Shown here in pieces: positions 17,638 through 26,286 of a stretch of 64,000 nt of DNA. Source of the DNA: Clostridium_AD sp050717545 (GTDB lineage: Bacteria; Bacillota; Clostridia; Clostridiales; Clostridiaceae); contig NZ_JBOITN010000045.1 of assembly GCF_050717545.1 (NCBI RefSeq), positions 9,569 through 73,568 on the forward strand, in the 5' to 3' direction. Below the pieces are notes generated by a model. That model did no database searches. It was not told the DNA's origin and saw only the letters and a list, made by a program, of their open reading frames with translations. The position numbers and the translations under genes are program-made. Positions within the stretch are counted from its first letter, which is position 1, and the number at the start of each line of letters is the position of its first letter.

Positions 17638-17994
17638 TTACTTTTTATTTAGTTTTTCTTTTAATTCATTTATTTCCTTTTGCATATGTATCATATTTTT
17701 AATTAAATCCTTTGTTAAGAGTGTACTCATTAAATGATCTTGCGCATGAACCATTAAAAGAGTAATCTCCGCACTAATCCCTTGAGCTTCCTTTTGAATA
17801 AGTCCTGTTTGTACACTATGAGCTTCAAGAATAGTTTTATCTGCTTGTTTTAAGCTTTCCTCAGCCTTTTCATATTCTCCATTCATAACTAACTCAAAAG
17901 CTTCGTACAAGTTACTCCTGGCATCTCCTGAAAAACTTATCAATTTGAATATTATTTGTTCATTAACTTCTTGTGCATTTTCATCTGACATCAT
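17638..17994 (-). CDS. PTS EIIA, lactose/cellobiose family
   Basis: All-helical phosphocarrier of about 118 residues. The segment LLMVHAQDHLMSTLLTKDL holds the His that takes phosphate from HPr. Typical helices precede it (IIFKLISFSGDARSNLYEA, YEKAEESLKQADKTI). It is the first gene after the sigma-54-like promoter. Three ATG codons lie close together; the one at 17994 sits 6 nt after AGGA and is preferred to that at 18000, which abuts the Shine-Dalgarno. Confidence 0.92.
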   Translation of the reverse strand: MMSDENAQEVNEQIIFKLISFSGDARSNLYEAFELVMNGEYEKAEESLKQADKTILEAHSVQTGLIQKEAQGISAEITLLMVHAQDHLMSTLLTKDLIKNMIHMQKEINELKEKLNKK

Positions 17995-18065
17995 AATCAT
18001 TCCTTCCCTGTCCTTATATTTTTTAAATTTTAAGAGAATACTTTTTATTACTTACATTTATAATA

Positions 18066-18081
18066 AGCAATAATCATGCCA
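18066..18081 (-). promoter_or_regulatory. Sigma-54 (RpoN) -24/-12 promoter of the PTS operon
   Basis: On the minus strand TGGCATGATTATTGCT fits the consensus TGGCACRNNNNTTGCW at every fixed position except one (T for C). The invariant GG and GC are 10 nt apart. It lies about 70 nt upstream of the EIIA start, and the neighbouring regulator has a GAFTGA motif, so activation of this promoter by that LevR-like protein is strongly suggested. Confidence 0.82.
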
Positions 18082-18155
18082 CTATTTTTCAAGTAACCTA
18101 ACCCCAGTAATCATGCTAGCCTCACTTTACAAAAATATTATTGTATATACAGTTC

Positions 18156-18183
18156 TTATACACATATTATACACACGTGTATG
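18156..18183. promoter_or_regulatory. Candidate upstream activating sequence for the LevR-like activator
   Basis: TTATACACA occurs twice exactly 11 nt apart (18156 and 18167), followed by ACACGTGT and TAT, making overlapping direct and inverted symmetry. It lies about 100 to 130 nt upstream of the expected sigma-54 start, the usual place for an enhancer-binding protein. Assignment is positional only. Confidence 0.4.
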
Positions 18184-18251
18184 CTAATAATATTTTTTAT
18201 TTATATAGGAAACAGTTTGCTGGTAACTCTGTGGAATAAACTTTAGACGCC

Positions 18252-18315
18252 AAAAAAAGTAAATATTCCGTATAATGCATTCAAGCAAGATTTATACGGA
18301 ATATTTACTTTTTTT
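18252..18315 (-). terminator. Long perfect hairpin after the LevR-like gene
   Basis: A 23-bp perfect inverted repeat (18252-18274 and 18293-18315) with an 18-nt loop, A-rich on one side and ending in seven T on the other. Read leftward it is an intrinsic terminator that insulates the PTS promoter from the regulator gene; it would also work in the opposite direction. Confidence 0.8.
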
Positions 18316-18344
18316 CTTTTTTATTGTTTTTTAAAGTAATATTT

Positions 18345-21107
18345 CTATAATTTTATTATATTTTGTAAAATAAAAGCAATTTCATCATCATTAAAAGTAA
18401 CTCCATAAAATTTTTCAATATTAAAGAGACCTTCTGTTAAACAATTAAATTCATATTTAAATTTTTCTTTTAATATTTCTTTAGAACTACATACTGGGAT
18501 TTTCTCTTTTGCTATCATTTTACTTATATTGCATATCATATGAACCATGAGACTAACTGATACATTATATTCTATATTTACATTCATACTATTATTAATT
18601 ATACAAATAAATTCTTTATATAATTCTTCAAATTTGGATAATTCCACATTATGAATATCATTTTGAAGTGATTCAATAAATGTACCATAGCTAGCCTCTT
18701 CAGGAATATTTTTAGAAGTTTTCATATTAGAATCCAAAATGTGTTTAACCTTACTACATTCCTTATCCATGAAAACTTCATATGTAGATATATATGGCAC
18801 TCCATATATTTTAGGATCAATGGTCCCTACAATTGCTAATATATTCTTTTGCTTTGCAAGTTCACCTAAAACATTGTACATATGTTGTTTATTATTCCAT
18901 GCAATAGGAAATACCTTAACCTTATATTCATTTGTATTTATCTTACTTTCTATAAAGTTTTTTAATTTTATAGCACTTCCTTCACCTGTAGTACATAAGG
19001 TTATAATTATATTATTATCTTTTGGTATAAAACTATCGGAAACCGTTAACTGTGAGGATGAATACTTAGTAATGTCATGTTTTATTTTTTCATAAATAAC
19101 ATCTATATCGGCTTCTATTACAGCTCTTCTTGAACATTCAATTGCCACAAGGGTAGACACCATATCTAAAGTTCTAATATCAATGCCTGTGTCTTTATTA
19201 ATAAGTTCGCCAAACATGTTAAGCGACCCCATATCAACAAGAAGCATTATACCAGACCCCTGATTTTTCTTTATAATGATATCCTTTAATTTCTCATAAG
19301 CAATTTCAGGACTTATATCAAGGGCCATATCATAAGCATAAACATTATTTGCTTTCACCAATTTATTAACAACATCCGCCATAGAAGATGCAGTAGCTTT
19401 TCCATGCATAGCTATAACTATTATAGGTTTATCATCTAAAGTTTCACTTTCATTTTCCATTTCATCAACAGCAAGGAACATAGTAATAAATCCAACTTCA
19501 TCTTCTGGAACTATTACATCATATTTTTCGTCTATAAGCCTCGCAATCTCTTTCGCTATTTCAAATTCTTTAGGATAGTCTCTTTTTATAATTAAAAGAT
19601 TATAATTAATAATCGTTTTATTTTCTTTAATTCTTAATATGCTGCTATTTAAATGCAAACATAACCCATAAAAAACCTTGAGTTTAAAAATTTTTCTAAG
19701 GGTTTTTTCAGCTTTTTTAAGGGAATTTTCTACTAAACTTATAATTTTCTTATCTACTATCTTAGAAAGTTCCTCTTTATTTATTTCTTGCTCAAAATTG
19801 TGAATATAGTTTTTAAAATAATTTTGTATTTCCATTTCCATAATAGTTTTAACTTCGCTATCTTCAGTGCCTCTTTTTCGTAGTTCTTCTACTCTTTCTT
19901 CTATATTTTTGTAAAAACTATAACTTGCATAGTTATCATCATTACTAGAGAATTTTTCCTTTCCTTTTGATGTAAAAGAAATTATCTCTCCTTCTTTTAT
20001 AAGTTTATCTATTTTTTTAGAATAATCTTTATATATAAACAAACCTTGATTTACGTTAGAGTTAAAGTCCGTACAATGAACTTCTACATTTTTAAGCCTG
20101 GTTGATACAGCATTAAGAAAAGCATTTGCGCATCCTAGCTGCACATCACTTTTTAATTGACCTACATTTCCAGGGCATTCATATAGAAGTAGCTGCCTTA
20201 TGGTATTTGTAGAAACAGAAATTTCTTTTTTTATTCTAGTTGCTTCAATTTCAAAAAATTCACAAATAATATCAAATCTTTCCTGGAGCGTTCTCTCATC
20301 TAATGAAGGTATTCTTATATTCATTGGTATTCTTCTTGTAAATGTGTTTAAAAGTGTCTCATCAATATTTTCCGTAGTGGCACATATAATAAGCAATTCA
20401 CTTTTCCTATTGATTTCTTCACCCAGAGGCGTATATAAATTTTTATCAATTAAATAAAAAAGCATTTCTTGACCATCAGGTGGTAACCTATGCACTTCAT
20501 CAAGAAACAGAATTCCTCCGTCTGCTTTTGAAACTAGCCCTTCCCTATCTTTATCTGCTCCTGTAAATGCACCTTTTTTGCATCCGAAAAGATGGGCTAG
20601 AAGTAGCTGCGAATTATTTGCATAATCTGCGCAATTAAATACCTCGAAAGGAGCACTTACATCAAATGTATTGCTTTCTATTGCAAACTTGTGCATTAGC
20701 TCTGCAAACATTGTTTTGCCAACTCCACTTGGACCAACTATAATAGTGTGAAGCCCATTAGGTGGATATAACACTGCTGCCTTTGCCTGTTGTACACATT
20801 TTTTTAAACTTCTATCACTTCCAAAAATAGTATCAAGGCTTGTTTTATGAATATTAGCCGTTGTATATTCTCTTTTAACTTCATTAAGTTTATATAAAAC
20901 CGGCTTATGCTTTATTTTAATCAATATGTCTTCTTTATATAAATCATTAAGAATTAAACTAACATTGCTTCTTTGCAATTTTAATTTTTGTGAGATTTCT
21001 TCTGTATAAACGCCTTTGCTACCTTTTTTATTTTCCTGTTTTATTAGTTCTAATATTTGTTCTCTATTATTCATATTGTTTGCTTTATACTCTTCTTTAG
21101 TAACCAT
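18345..21107 (-). CDS. LevR-type sigma-54-dependent PTS regulator (AAA+/PRD)
   Basis: Transcription activator of about 920 residues. Order: N-terminal winged-helix (about 10-75), AAA+ sigma-54 interaction domain with Walker A GPSGVGKT (about 125-132), GAFTGA loop (GCKKGAFTGADKDREG) and GGILFLDEVHRLP, PRD1 (about 430-560, GLCLHLNSSI), mannose-class EIIA-like domain with a potential phospho-His (IVIAMHGKATASSMADV), a short EIIB-like part (IIITLCTTGEGSAIKLK) and C-terminal PRD2. Phosphorylation by HPr and by the cognate PTS should tune activity. It lies next to the PTS operon and is separated from it by a strong terminator. The ATG at 21107 with AGGTGG upstream is preferred to a GTG three codons earlier. 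Confidence 0.93.
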   Translation of the reverse strand: MVTKEEYKANNMNNREQILELIKQENKKGSKGVYTEEISQKLKLQRSNVSLILNDLYKEDILIKIKHKPVLYKLNEVKREYTTANIHKTSLDTIFGSDRSLKKCVQQAKAAVLYPPNGLHTIIVGPSGVGKTMFAELMHKFAIESNTFDVSAPFEVFNCADYANNSQLLLAHLFGCKKGAFTGADKDREGLVSKADGGILFLDEVHRLPPDGQEMLFYLIDKNLYTPLGEEINRKSELLIICATTENIDETLLNTFTRRIPMNIRIPSLDERTLQERFDIICEFFEIEATRIKKEISVSTNTIRQLLLYECPGNVGQLKSDVQLGCANAFLNAVSTRLKNVEVHCTDFNSNVNQGLFIYKDYSKKIDKLIKEGEIISFTSKGKEKFSSNDDNYASYSFYKNIEERVEELRKRGTEDSEVKTIMEMEIQNYFKNYIHNFEQEINKEELSKIVDKKIISLVENSLKKAEKTLRKIFKLKVFYGLCLHLNSSILRIKENKTIINYNLLIIKRDYPKEFEIAKEIARLIDEKYDVIVPEDEVGFITMFLAVDEMENESETLDDKPIIVIAMHGKATASSMADVVNKLVKANNVYAYDMALDISPEIAYEKLKDIIIKKNQGSGIMLLVDMGSLNMFGELINKDTGIDIRTLDMVSTLVAIECSRRAVIEADIDVIYEKIKHDITKYSSSQLTVSDSFIPKDNNIIITLCTTGEGSAIKLKNFIESKINTNEYKVKVFPIAWNNKQHMYNVLGELAKQKNILAIVGTIDPKIYGVPYISTYEVFMDKECSKVKHILDSNMKTSKNIPEEASYGTFIESLQNDIHNVELSKFEELYKEFICIINNSMNVNIEYNVSVSLMVHMICNISKMIAKEKIPVCSSKEILKEKFKYEFNCLTEGLFNIEKFYGVTFNDDEIAFILQNIIKL

Positions 21108-21195
21108 ACTATCCACCTACTTATAGATACATTATATCATAATAAATTATTTTGACAATTCTGACATTTGAGATTAACTGTAGGATAAGTTGTGT

Positions 21196-21900
21196 TTATT
21201 TGATTTCTTCCTCATATTTCTTTATCACTTTCATTTCATTATTGACTAACTCTTTTACAGTTATATTCCAAACATTTTTTTCTAAGTTGCCAATTCTTTG
21301 GATCTCTTTAATAAGAGTAATTTTGTTATTAATATATTTGTACTCATAGTCATAATATGTTGTCGCATCTTCTTTAACATTTGATTTTATTGACTTACTC
21401 TTAGCATCAAATACAGGAGAAGTAATTTTTTCAAGTTCATTATTTTTTATAAATTTTGATATTTCTTTATCCCATAACCAGTAGTAATATGGTACATTTC
21501 CTGTAGCTGGTAGCAATTGCTGTATTCTAATGTCCTTGTACCCATCAAAATTCATATCTTCAATGACTATACCTAATTGCTCACCATCTGGAGTACTTGT
21601 TTCATTAAATACCAATTCTTGTAATTTATCTTCCTTATCATCTTTATTGTATATTGAAATCTTGCTTGCACTAAATAAACCATCCTTTTTCTGTCCATAT
21701 ACCTTAAATATGTACTCAGGTAATGATGGATGTATTTTATTCTTTAAAACAATAAAGGGCTCTGTATTTGATTCAAACGCCGCCAGCGTTGTTTTCTCCG
21801 TTGTTTGACTTTTTGAATCTACCCTATTACTGCAACCAACACATAATATTGTTATGAAAACAATTGACATACCAACAGAAATTTTCTTATTTATTTTCAC
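21196..21900 (-). CDS. Lipoprotein of unknown function
   Basis: A 234-residue secreted lipoprotein. It has a signal peptide with lipobox CVGC (about residues 20-23), then a Ser/Thr-rich linker and a beta-rich domain with EDMNFDGYKDIRIQQLLPA and PYYYWLWDKEISKF. The Asp-rich D-x-N-x-D-G-x-x-D stretch looks like a calcium-binding or FG-GAP-like loop, as in XAC2610-type proteins. The start is GTG with GGAGAG about 7 nt upstream. It lies between the regulator gene and an amino-acid permease with no evident functional link. Confidence 0.75.
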   Translation of the reverse strand: MKINKKISVGMSIVFITILCVGCSNRVDSKSQTTEKTTLAAFESNTEPFIVLKNKIHPSLPEYIFKVYGQKKDGLFSASKISIYNKDDKEDKLQELVFNETSTPDGEQLGIVIEDMNFDGYKDIRIQQLLPATGNVPYYYWLWDKEISKFIKNNELEKITSPVFDAKSKSIKSNVKEDATTYYDYEYKYINNKITLIKEIQRIGNLEKNVWNITVKELVNNEMKVIKKYEEEIK

Positions 21901-22005
21901 TTTTAATCTCTCCTCTCCTCAATTTAAATTTAATAAAACACAGTCTTACATATATCACAATATATTACTTTGTCAGAATTAACGTAAGCAATTTTTTACA
22001 ACAAA

Positions 22006-22056
22006 CCCCCTTAACTTCGTTACACTATTTTTAGTTTAGTGTGTATATTAAGGGGG
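22006..22056 (-). terminator. Terminator after the APC permease gene
   Basis: CCCCCTTAA (22006-22014) pairs with TTAAGGGGG (22048-22056), with an inner ACACTA/TAGTGT stem. Leftward it is followed by TTTGTTGT, a broken U-tract. Confidence 0.7.
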
Positions 22057-22082
22057 ACTAGTTTATTAAACTTACTAAGTTA

Positions 22083-23516
22083 TTAGTTATTATTAATAAT
22101 ATCCTTTGAAAATATCCTTGTTAAATAAGATATAAATAATCCAAAAATTATAAAGCCTACTGGTCCACCATAAGTCTTTAATATTGGAATTATAGCCTGC
22201 GAGAAATTCTCTGCTCCTGCAACCTCTCCCCATCCGGATCCGAAAAATGCGAGTATTCCTAATGTGAAAACAACAACAAAGGCAACAATAACTGCTGCTT
22301 TAGATTTTAACATTACAAATGGAGGTATATTACCTTTTAGCCTAAACATTAAATATGCATATGAAAGGACAATATAAGGTATTGCAAGAGATAAAGCTGA
22401 TAATGTAGTTAATAAATTAAAAAATTTATCTATAGATTCAAGTCCAGCAAGTGGCACTATTATTAATACTAATAACACAATGCATTGAACCCAAAGAGCA
22501 TTAACCAATGTTCCATCTTCACGTTTTTTAGTTAAAAATTTAGGAAAAGTCCCCTTTGGAACTTCTGAAAACATAGCTCTTATCGGCGATTCTAACCAAA
22601 CTACGAATGCTGCTATAGATGCTATAGTTAAAATAAATGCATATATCTGAACAAATATTTTACCATTTAAACCCCAGTTTTCTGCTAATATCTTATAGAC
22701 AACATAACCTGCATCCTTAACGCCAGCTTCATTTATTAATTCTGGTGATGCAATTAAGCATATTGCGAGAGATCCCAATATATAAGCTCCTGCAACAAAT
22801 GTAGTTGCTATAATAACAGCTTTTGGGAAAACTTTTTTAGGGTTTTTCACATCCTTAATATAGGTCCCCGCCACTTCAGCACCTGCTACAGCAAGAATAA
22901 GCCATGAGAAAGTCGAAAAATAATCAGCATCAAATTTAGGTATAACTGTTGAAGCCGTGAATGTTGTAGCTGATGGTTGTTTTCCAATTAGTACTCCCAC
23001 AACTGCAAATAAAATAAATATAACTGTAACAGCTAAAGTTAGTTTCCCACCTAAATCACTAATTTTCGAAAATCTCTTAACTCCAGTTGTTGCTATATAT
23101 GTTAATGCTACTGCTAGTCCGAGACCTATCCAAGGTAACAAATATGCATTTGCATCGTTAAATCTATTTTCACCAAAAATAGTCCAAGATATCATTACTG
23201 GAATTCTTGAAAAAACCAATTGCAAATAAAATAAATTAGCAACAAAGTATGACCAAGTACCTATAAATGCCCACTTTGGTCCAATTGAACATTCTATCCA
23301 ATTATATAACCCACCCTCTTTGTCTTTATTAGCAGATGCTAGTTCTGCTATCATTATTGATAAAGGTAAAAAGAATAATAAAGCAACTATAAGCCATGAA
23401 GGAATAGCTGCTGGTCCAAGTGTCACTGCATTTGAAGCAATATTCCCAAATCCAAATGTTGGTACAAATATTAACATTACCAAGGTCCATAGACCAAGTT
23501 TCTTCGTGTTGTTCAT
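22083..23516 (-). CDS. APC-family amino-acid permease or antiporter
   Basis: Membrane protein of 477 residues with about 12 hydrophobic segments, of the APC superfamily and closest by eye to glutamate/GABA-type antiporters. The first segment is followed by TFGFGNIASNAVTLGPAAIP, then EGGLYNWIECSIGPKWAFIG and the TM6-like AVAGAEVAGTYIKDVKNPKK that carries substrate-site residues. A WLESPIRAMF segment is typical of the group. The substrate is not readable. The ATG at 23516 has AAGGAGTG 5 nt upstream and is preferred to an upstream in-frame ATG nine codons earlier. Confidence 0.88.
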   Translation of the reverse strand: MNNTKKLGLWTLVMLIFVPTFGFGNIASNAVTLGPAAIPSWLIVALLFFLPLSIMIAELASANKDKEGGLYNWIECSIGPKWAFIGTWSYFVANLFYLQLVFSRIPVMISWTIFGENRFNDANAYLLPWIGLGLAVALTYIATTGVKRFSKISDLGGKLTLAVTVIFILFAVVGVLIGKQPSATTFTASTVIPKFDADYFSTFSWLILAVAGAEVAGTYIKDVKNPKKVFPKAVIIATTFVAGAYILGSLAICLIASPELINEAGVKDAGYVVYKILAENWGLNGKIFVQIYAFILTIASIAAFVVWLESPIRAMFSEVPKGTFPKFLTKKREDGTLVNALWVQCIVLLVLIIVPLAGLESIDKFFNLLTTLSALSLAIPYIVLSYAYLMFRLKGNIPPFVMLKSKAAVIVAFVVVFTLGILAFFGSGWGEVAGAENFSQAIIPILKTYGGPVGFIIFGLFISYLTRIFSKDIINNN

Positions 23517-23822
23517 ATTTTCACTCCTTAGTTTTATGATCACCCTATAGTATTCTATTAAATAGACAAAATTCCTCTAATAAACCCATAACTTTCATCT
23601 TTAAATTTTTACTGTTATTATAGCTTTATTCACTTTCTTTTATCTTGTGCACAAGTTAGATAATTTAAACATCATTAAATAAGGGCATCTATAATAAATT
23701 TAGATATAATATATGTTGTATCAATAATAATATATAATAGAGTTAACATTTCTATTGCAGTTATAGTTTTTCTTTATAAAAATGTTTTTAATAATTATAT
23801 TTAAATAAGAGGAGAGATTTTA
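23517..23822. other. Intergenic stretch, no gene seen
   Basis: AT-rich DNA between the permease and a tiny reading frame. It contains the short palindrome TTGTGCACAA near 23645 but no convincing promoter pair or reading frame on either strand. Confidence 0.5.
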
Positions 23823-23915
23823 TTGATTACTTATATTACTAGTAAATTACGTGAATTTAACGCCATTGAAAAAGCATTTTCTGTTTTTCAGAAAGAAAAA
23901 TTGGTTTTAGTGTAA
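23823..23915 (+). CDS. Small putative reading frame (30 residues), possibly a gene fragment
   Basis: A TTG start preceded by AGAGGAGAG at good distance opens a 30-residue frame containing SKLREFNAIEKAFSVFQKEK. The codon use looks coding, but the product ends abruptly and no family is recognised. It may be the 5' remnant of a longer gene, since the next segment also carries decayed coding sequence. Confidence 0.3.
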   Translation: MITYITSKLREFNAIEKAFSVFQKEKLVLV

Positions 23916-24042
23916 AAAAACAAAAACACTGCTATTTATATTTTCATTAATTCAATAGGATAATAAATTTCCTTAAAGGGTAAAATATAATCAGAATAAA
24001 ATTATTGATTAATGGAAGTGTTTTTTAACAAATGGAGGATGA

Positions 24043-24294
24043 ATGTATAACAACATTTAACATTAAGAAAGAAGAACTCGAAACCCAAACCATAAAGATG
24101 TTCCAACTAAGGTTATCCGAATACTTCTAGATGAAGAACATATTGAATTCAATAAACACATAGTAAATGTTGAAGATGTAACTATTTATAAACAACAGAT
24201 ACAAGATATAAAACATATTGAAGCGACATTAAAGAGGGAGCAACCTATAGTAAAAATCTCAGGTTTCCTAGAACAAAAAAATAACTCAAAATAA
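24043..24294 (+). pseudogene. Decayed small gene with two early in-frame stops
   Basis: GGAGGATGA precedes an ATG at 24043, but the frame meets TAA at 24058 and 24064 and then stays open for 75 codons to TAA at 24292. The open part reads coding-like (NPNHKDVPTKVIRILLDEEH, later LKREQPIVKISGFLEQK). An overlapping frame from 24033 covers the first 30 codons, so a frameshift is an alternative. No family is recognised. A terminator follows at once, as expected for a real transcription unit. Confidence 0.45.
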
Positions 24295-24304
24295 ACTACT
24301 AACA

Positions 24305-24334
24305 AAAAAGAGCATTATAAAAGATGCTCTTTTT
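24305..24334. terminator. Bidirectional intrinsic terminator
   Basis: AAAAAGAGCAT (24305-24315) pairs perfectly with ATGCTCTTTTT (24324-24334). T-runs in both directions serve the decayed gene on the plus strand and the dehydrogenase gene on the minus strand. Confidence 0.85.
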
Positions 24335-24383
24335 CGTTATGTATTCTCCTTATTTTATAAAGTTTAGTGTTATCTAAGCAATC

Positions 24384-25343
24384 TTAATTAACAACATTAA
24401 TTGGTTTGCCCTGAGTAAATGCTTCTATATTAAGTGCTATCAGTTTAATAAGTCTTTGCCTCGATTCAAAACGCTTCCACCCAATATGTGGAGTGATGAT
24501 TACATTGTCCATTTCAAACAATGGGTTCGTCTGCTGAGCAGGCTCTGGGTCTTGAACATCAAGCGCTGCACCTGCTATCGTTCCATTTTGCAATGCTTTA
24601 ATTAAATCAGTTTCCTTTATTATCTGCCCCCTAGAAGTGTTTATTAGAAAAGCAGAAGGTTTCATTAATTCTATCTTATCCTTATCTATTAGATGCAATG
24701 TATCAGATGTAAGTGGGCAGTGGATAGTAACAAAATCACTCTGTTTTAGTAATTCATCAAGTGAACCATAATGTACATTTAAGTTATCCAAAGGCTTCTG
24801 GGTCCTTGTATATATGATAATATTCATCCCTAGAGCCAAAGCAATTTTTATAACTGCCTGACCAATAGCGCCACCACCACCAATTACTCCAAGAGTTTTA
24901 TTTTGTAGTTCAAAATGAGGAAGTTCTAAATGATTCGTAAAATTATCAAAATTTTTCTCCCTGACCATAATCTGCTGCTGGATAAGTGACGAGCTAAAAT
25001 TCAAAATATAAGTGATTGCTAGTTGCGCAACCGCCTCAGTGCTGTAGCTAGGAATGTTACAAACCGTAATGTTTTTTTCTTTTGCCGCAGCAATATCAAT
25101 GTTATTATAGCCAGTGCCAGCCTCGCAAATAAGTTTAACCGAGTCTGGAAACTTGGAAATCAAATCCCTTCCCAAAGTCAATTCCTTCGTGATTACAACA
25201 GTTTGATCTTTAACTCTCTCCAAAATATTTTTATCTACGCTTTCATCGTATTTTGTTAAAGTAGTAAACCTTTCCATTTGAGAAAAATCTAGTTTGTTAT
25301 CAAAATTAAGTCTTGCCGAATTTAGAAATACTGTATTTTCCAT
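24384..25343 (-). CDS. D-2-hydroxyacid dehydrogenase
   Basis: NAD(P)-dependent dehydrogenase of 319 residues that interconverts a 2-oxoacid and a D-2-hydroxyacid (glycerate/hydroxypyruvate type by overall look). The Rossmann motif is GVIGGGGAIGQAV. The catalytic Arg is in LINTSRGQII, the Glu in LDVQDPEPAQQ and the His in ITPHIGWKRFESRQR, so the triad is complete. It is monocistronic; ATG follows AGGAGG. The exact substrate cannot be stated. Confidence 0.92.
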   Translation of the reverse strand: MENTVFLNSARLNFDNKLDFSQMERFTTLTKYDESVDKNILERVKDQTVVITKELTLGRDLISKFPDSVKLICEAGTGYNNIDIAAAKEKNITVCNIPSYSTEAVAQLAITYILNFSSSLIQQQIMVREKNFDNFTNHLELPHFELQNKTLGVIGGGGAIGQAVIKIALALGMNIIIYTRTQKPLDNLNVHYGSLDELLKQSDFVTIHCPLTSDTLHLIDKDKIELMKPSAFLINTSRGQIIKETDLIKALQNGTIAGAALDVQDPEPAQQTNPLFEMDNVIITPHIGWKRFESRQRLIKLIALNIEAFTQGKPINVVN

Positions 25344-25563
25344 ATATACCTCCTAAAAATTTGTATACCCCATTCTGTTAAAATAATCAAAAAAGCTTTT
25401 ATACTTATCATTCTACCACATATAATGTTATTTAAAACTATTGTCATAATAAATTCTAATTACTTAGACAACAGCTTTCTGATAAATACAATGAATTATA
25501 ATTATATTAATTGATAATTCAGCGTCTCTAGTGCATAATAAAAGGAGAATTTTAGTCAGGGAG

Positions 25564-26286
25564 GTGGACATCTTAAATATTTTAATAGCAGAGGATGACC
25601 AAGATTTAAGGCAACTACTGGAACTACACCTTATAAAAGAAGGTTTTACAGTATTTGATTCAGAAAATGGACTAAAAGCTTTGGAAATATTTAATAATAA
25701 CGAAATCAATTTAGCTATTCTTGATGTAATGATGCCAGGTCTTGATGGTTTCAATTTACTTAGAAAAATTAGAGAAACAAGCGAAATTCCTGTAATGTTT
25801 TTAACTGCAAGAAGTGAAGATCCGGATAAAATATTAGGTCTAGGTCTAGGTGCAGACGATTATATGGTCAAACCATTTAATCCCATTGAATTAATAGCAA
25901 GAGTCCATGCACAGCTAAGAAGATCCTACAAGTATATAACAACGCTAAAAGCACCTGAGAATTCAATTATTAAAATAGGCGATTTAACTTTTGATAAAAA
26001 CAGTTACAGTGTATATAAAGATGATAAACAACTAGAATGTAATGCAAAAGAGTTAAAACTTCTTCAAATCTTTATGGAAAATGTAGGCAGAGTATATACT
26101 AAAAAGCAACTTTATGAAGCGGTATGGGAAGAAGCCTATTATGGTGATGATAATACAATCATGGTACATATCAGCCATTTAAGAGACAAAATTGAAGATA
26201 ACCCAAAGTATCCTAAGTATTTAAAGACTATACGTGGAATCGGTTATAAACTAGAAAACAACTTAGGAATAAGGAATGAACTATGA
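25564..26286 (+). CDS. OmpR/PhoB-type response regulator
   Basis: Receiver domain with acidic pocket AEDD near the start, phospho-acceptor Asp in LAILDVMMPGLDG, Thr in MFLTARSED and Lys in DDYMVKPF, followed by a winged-helix domain (RVYTKKQLYEAVWEE, MVHISHLRDKIEDNPK, TIRGIGYKLE). Its stop overlaps the start of the kinase gene by 4 nt. The start is unclear: no ATG fits, a GTG at 25564 is chosen with AAGGAGAA about 15 nt upstream, and a GTG at 25531 lacks a ribosome site. It probably controls the downstream ABC transporters. Confidence 0.9.
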   Translation: MDILNILIAEDDQDLRQLLELHLIKEGFTVFDSENGLKALEIFNNNEINLAILDVMMPGLDGFNLLRKIRETSEIPVMFLTARSEDPDKILGLGLGADDYMVKPFNPIELIARVHAQLRRSYKYITTLKAPENSIIKIGDLTFDKNSYSVYKDDKQLECNAKELKLLQIFMENVGRVYTKKQLYEAVWEEAYYGDDNTIMVHISHLRDKIEDNPKYPKYLKTIRGIGYKLENNLGIRNEL

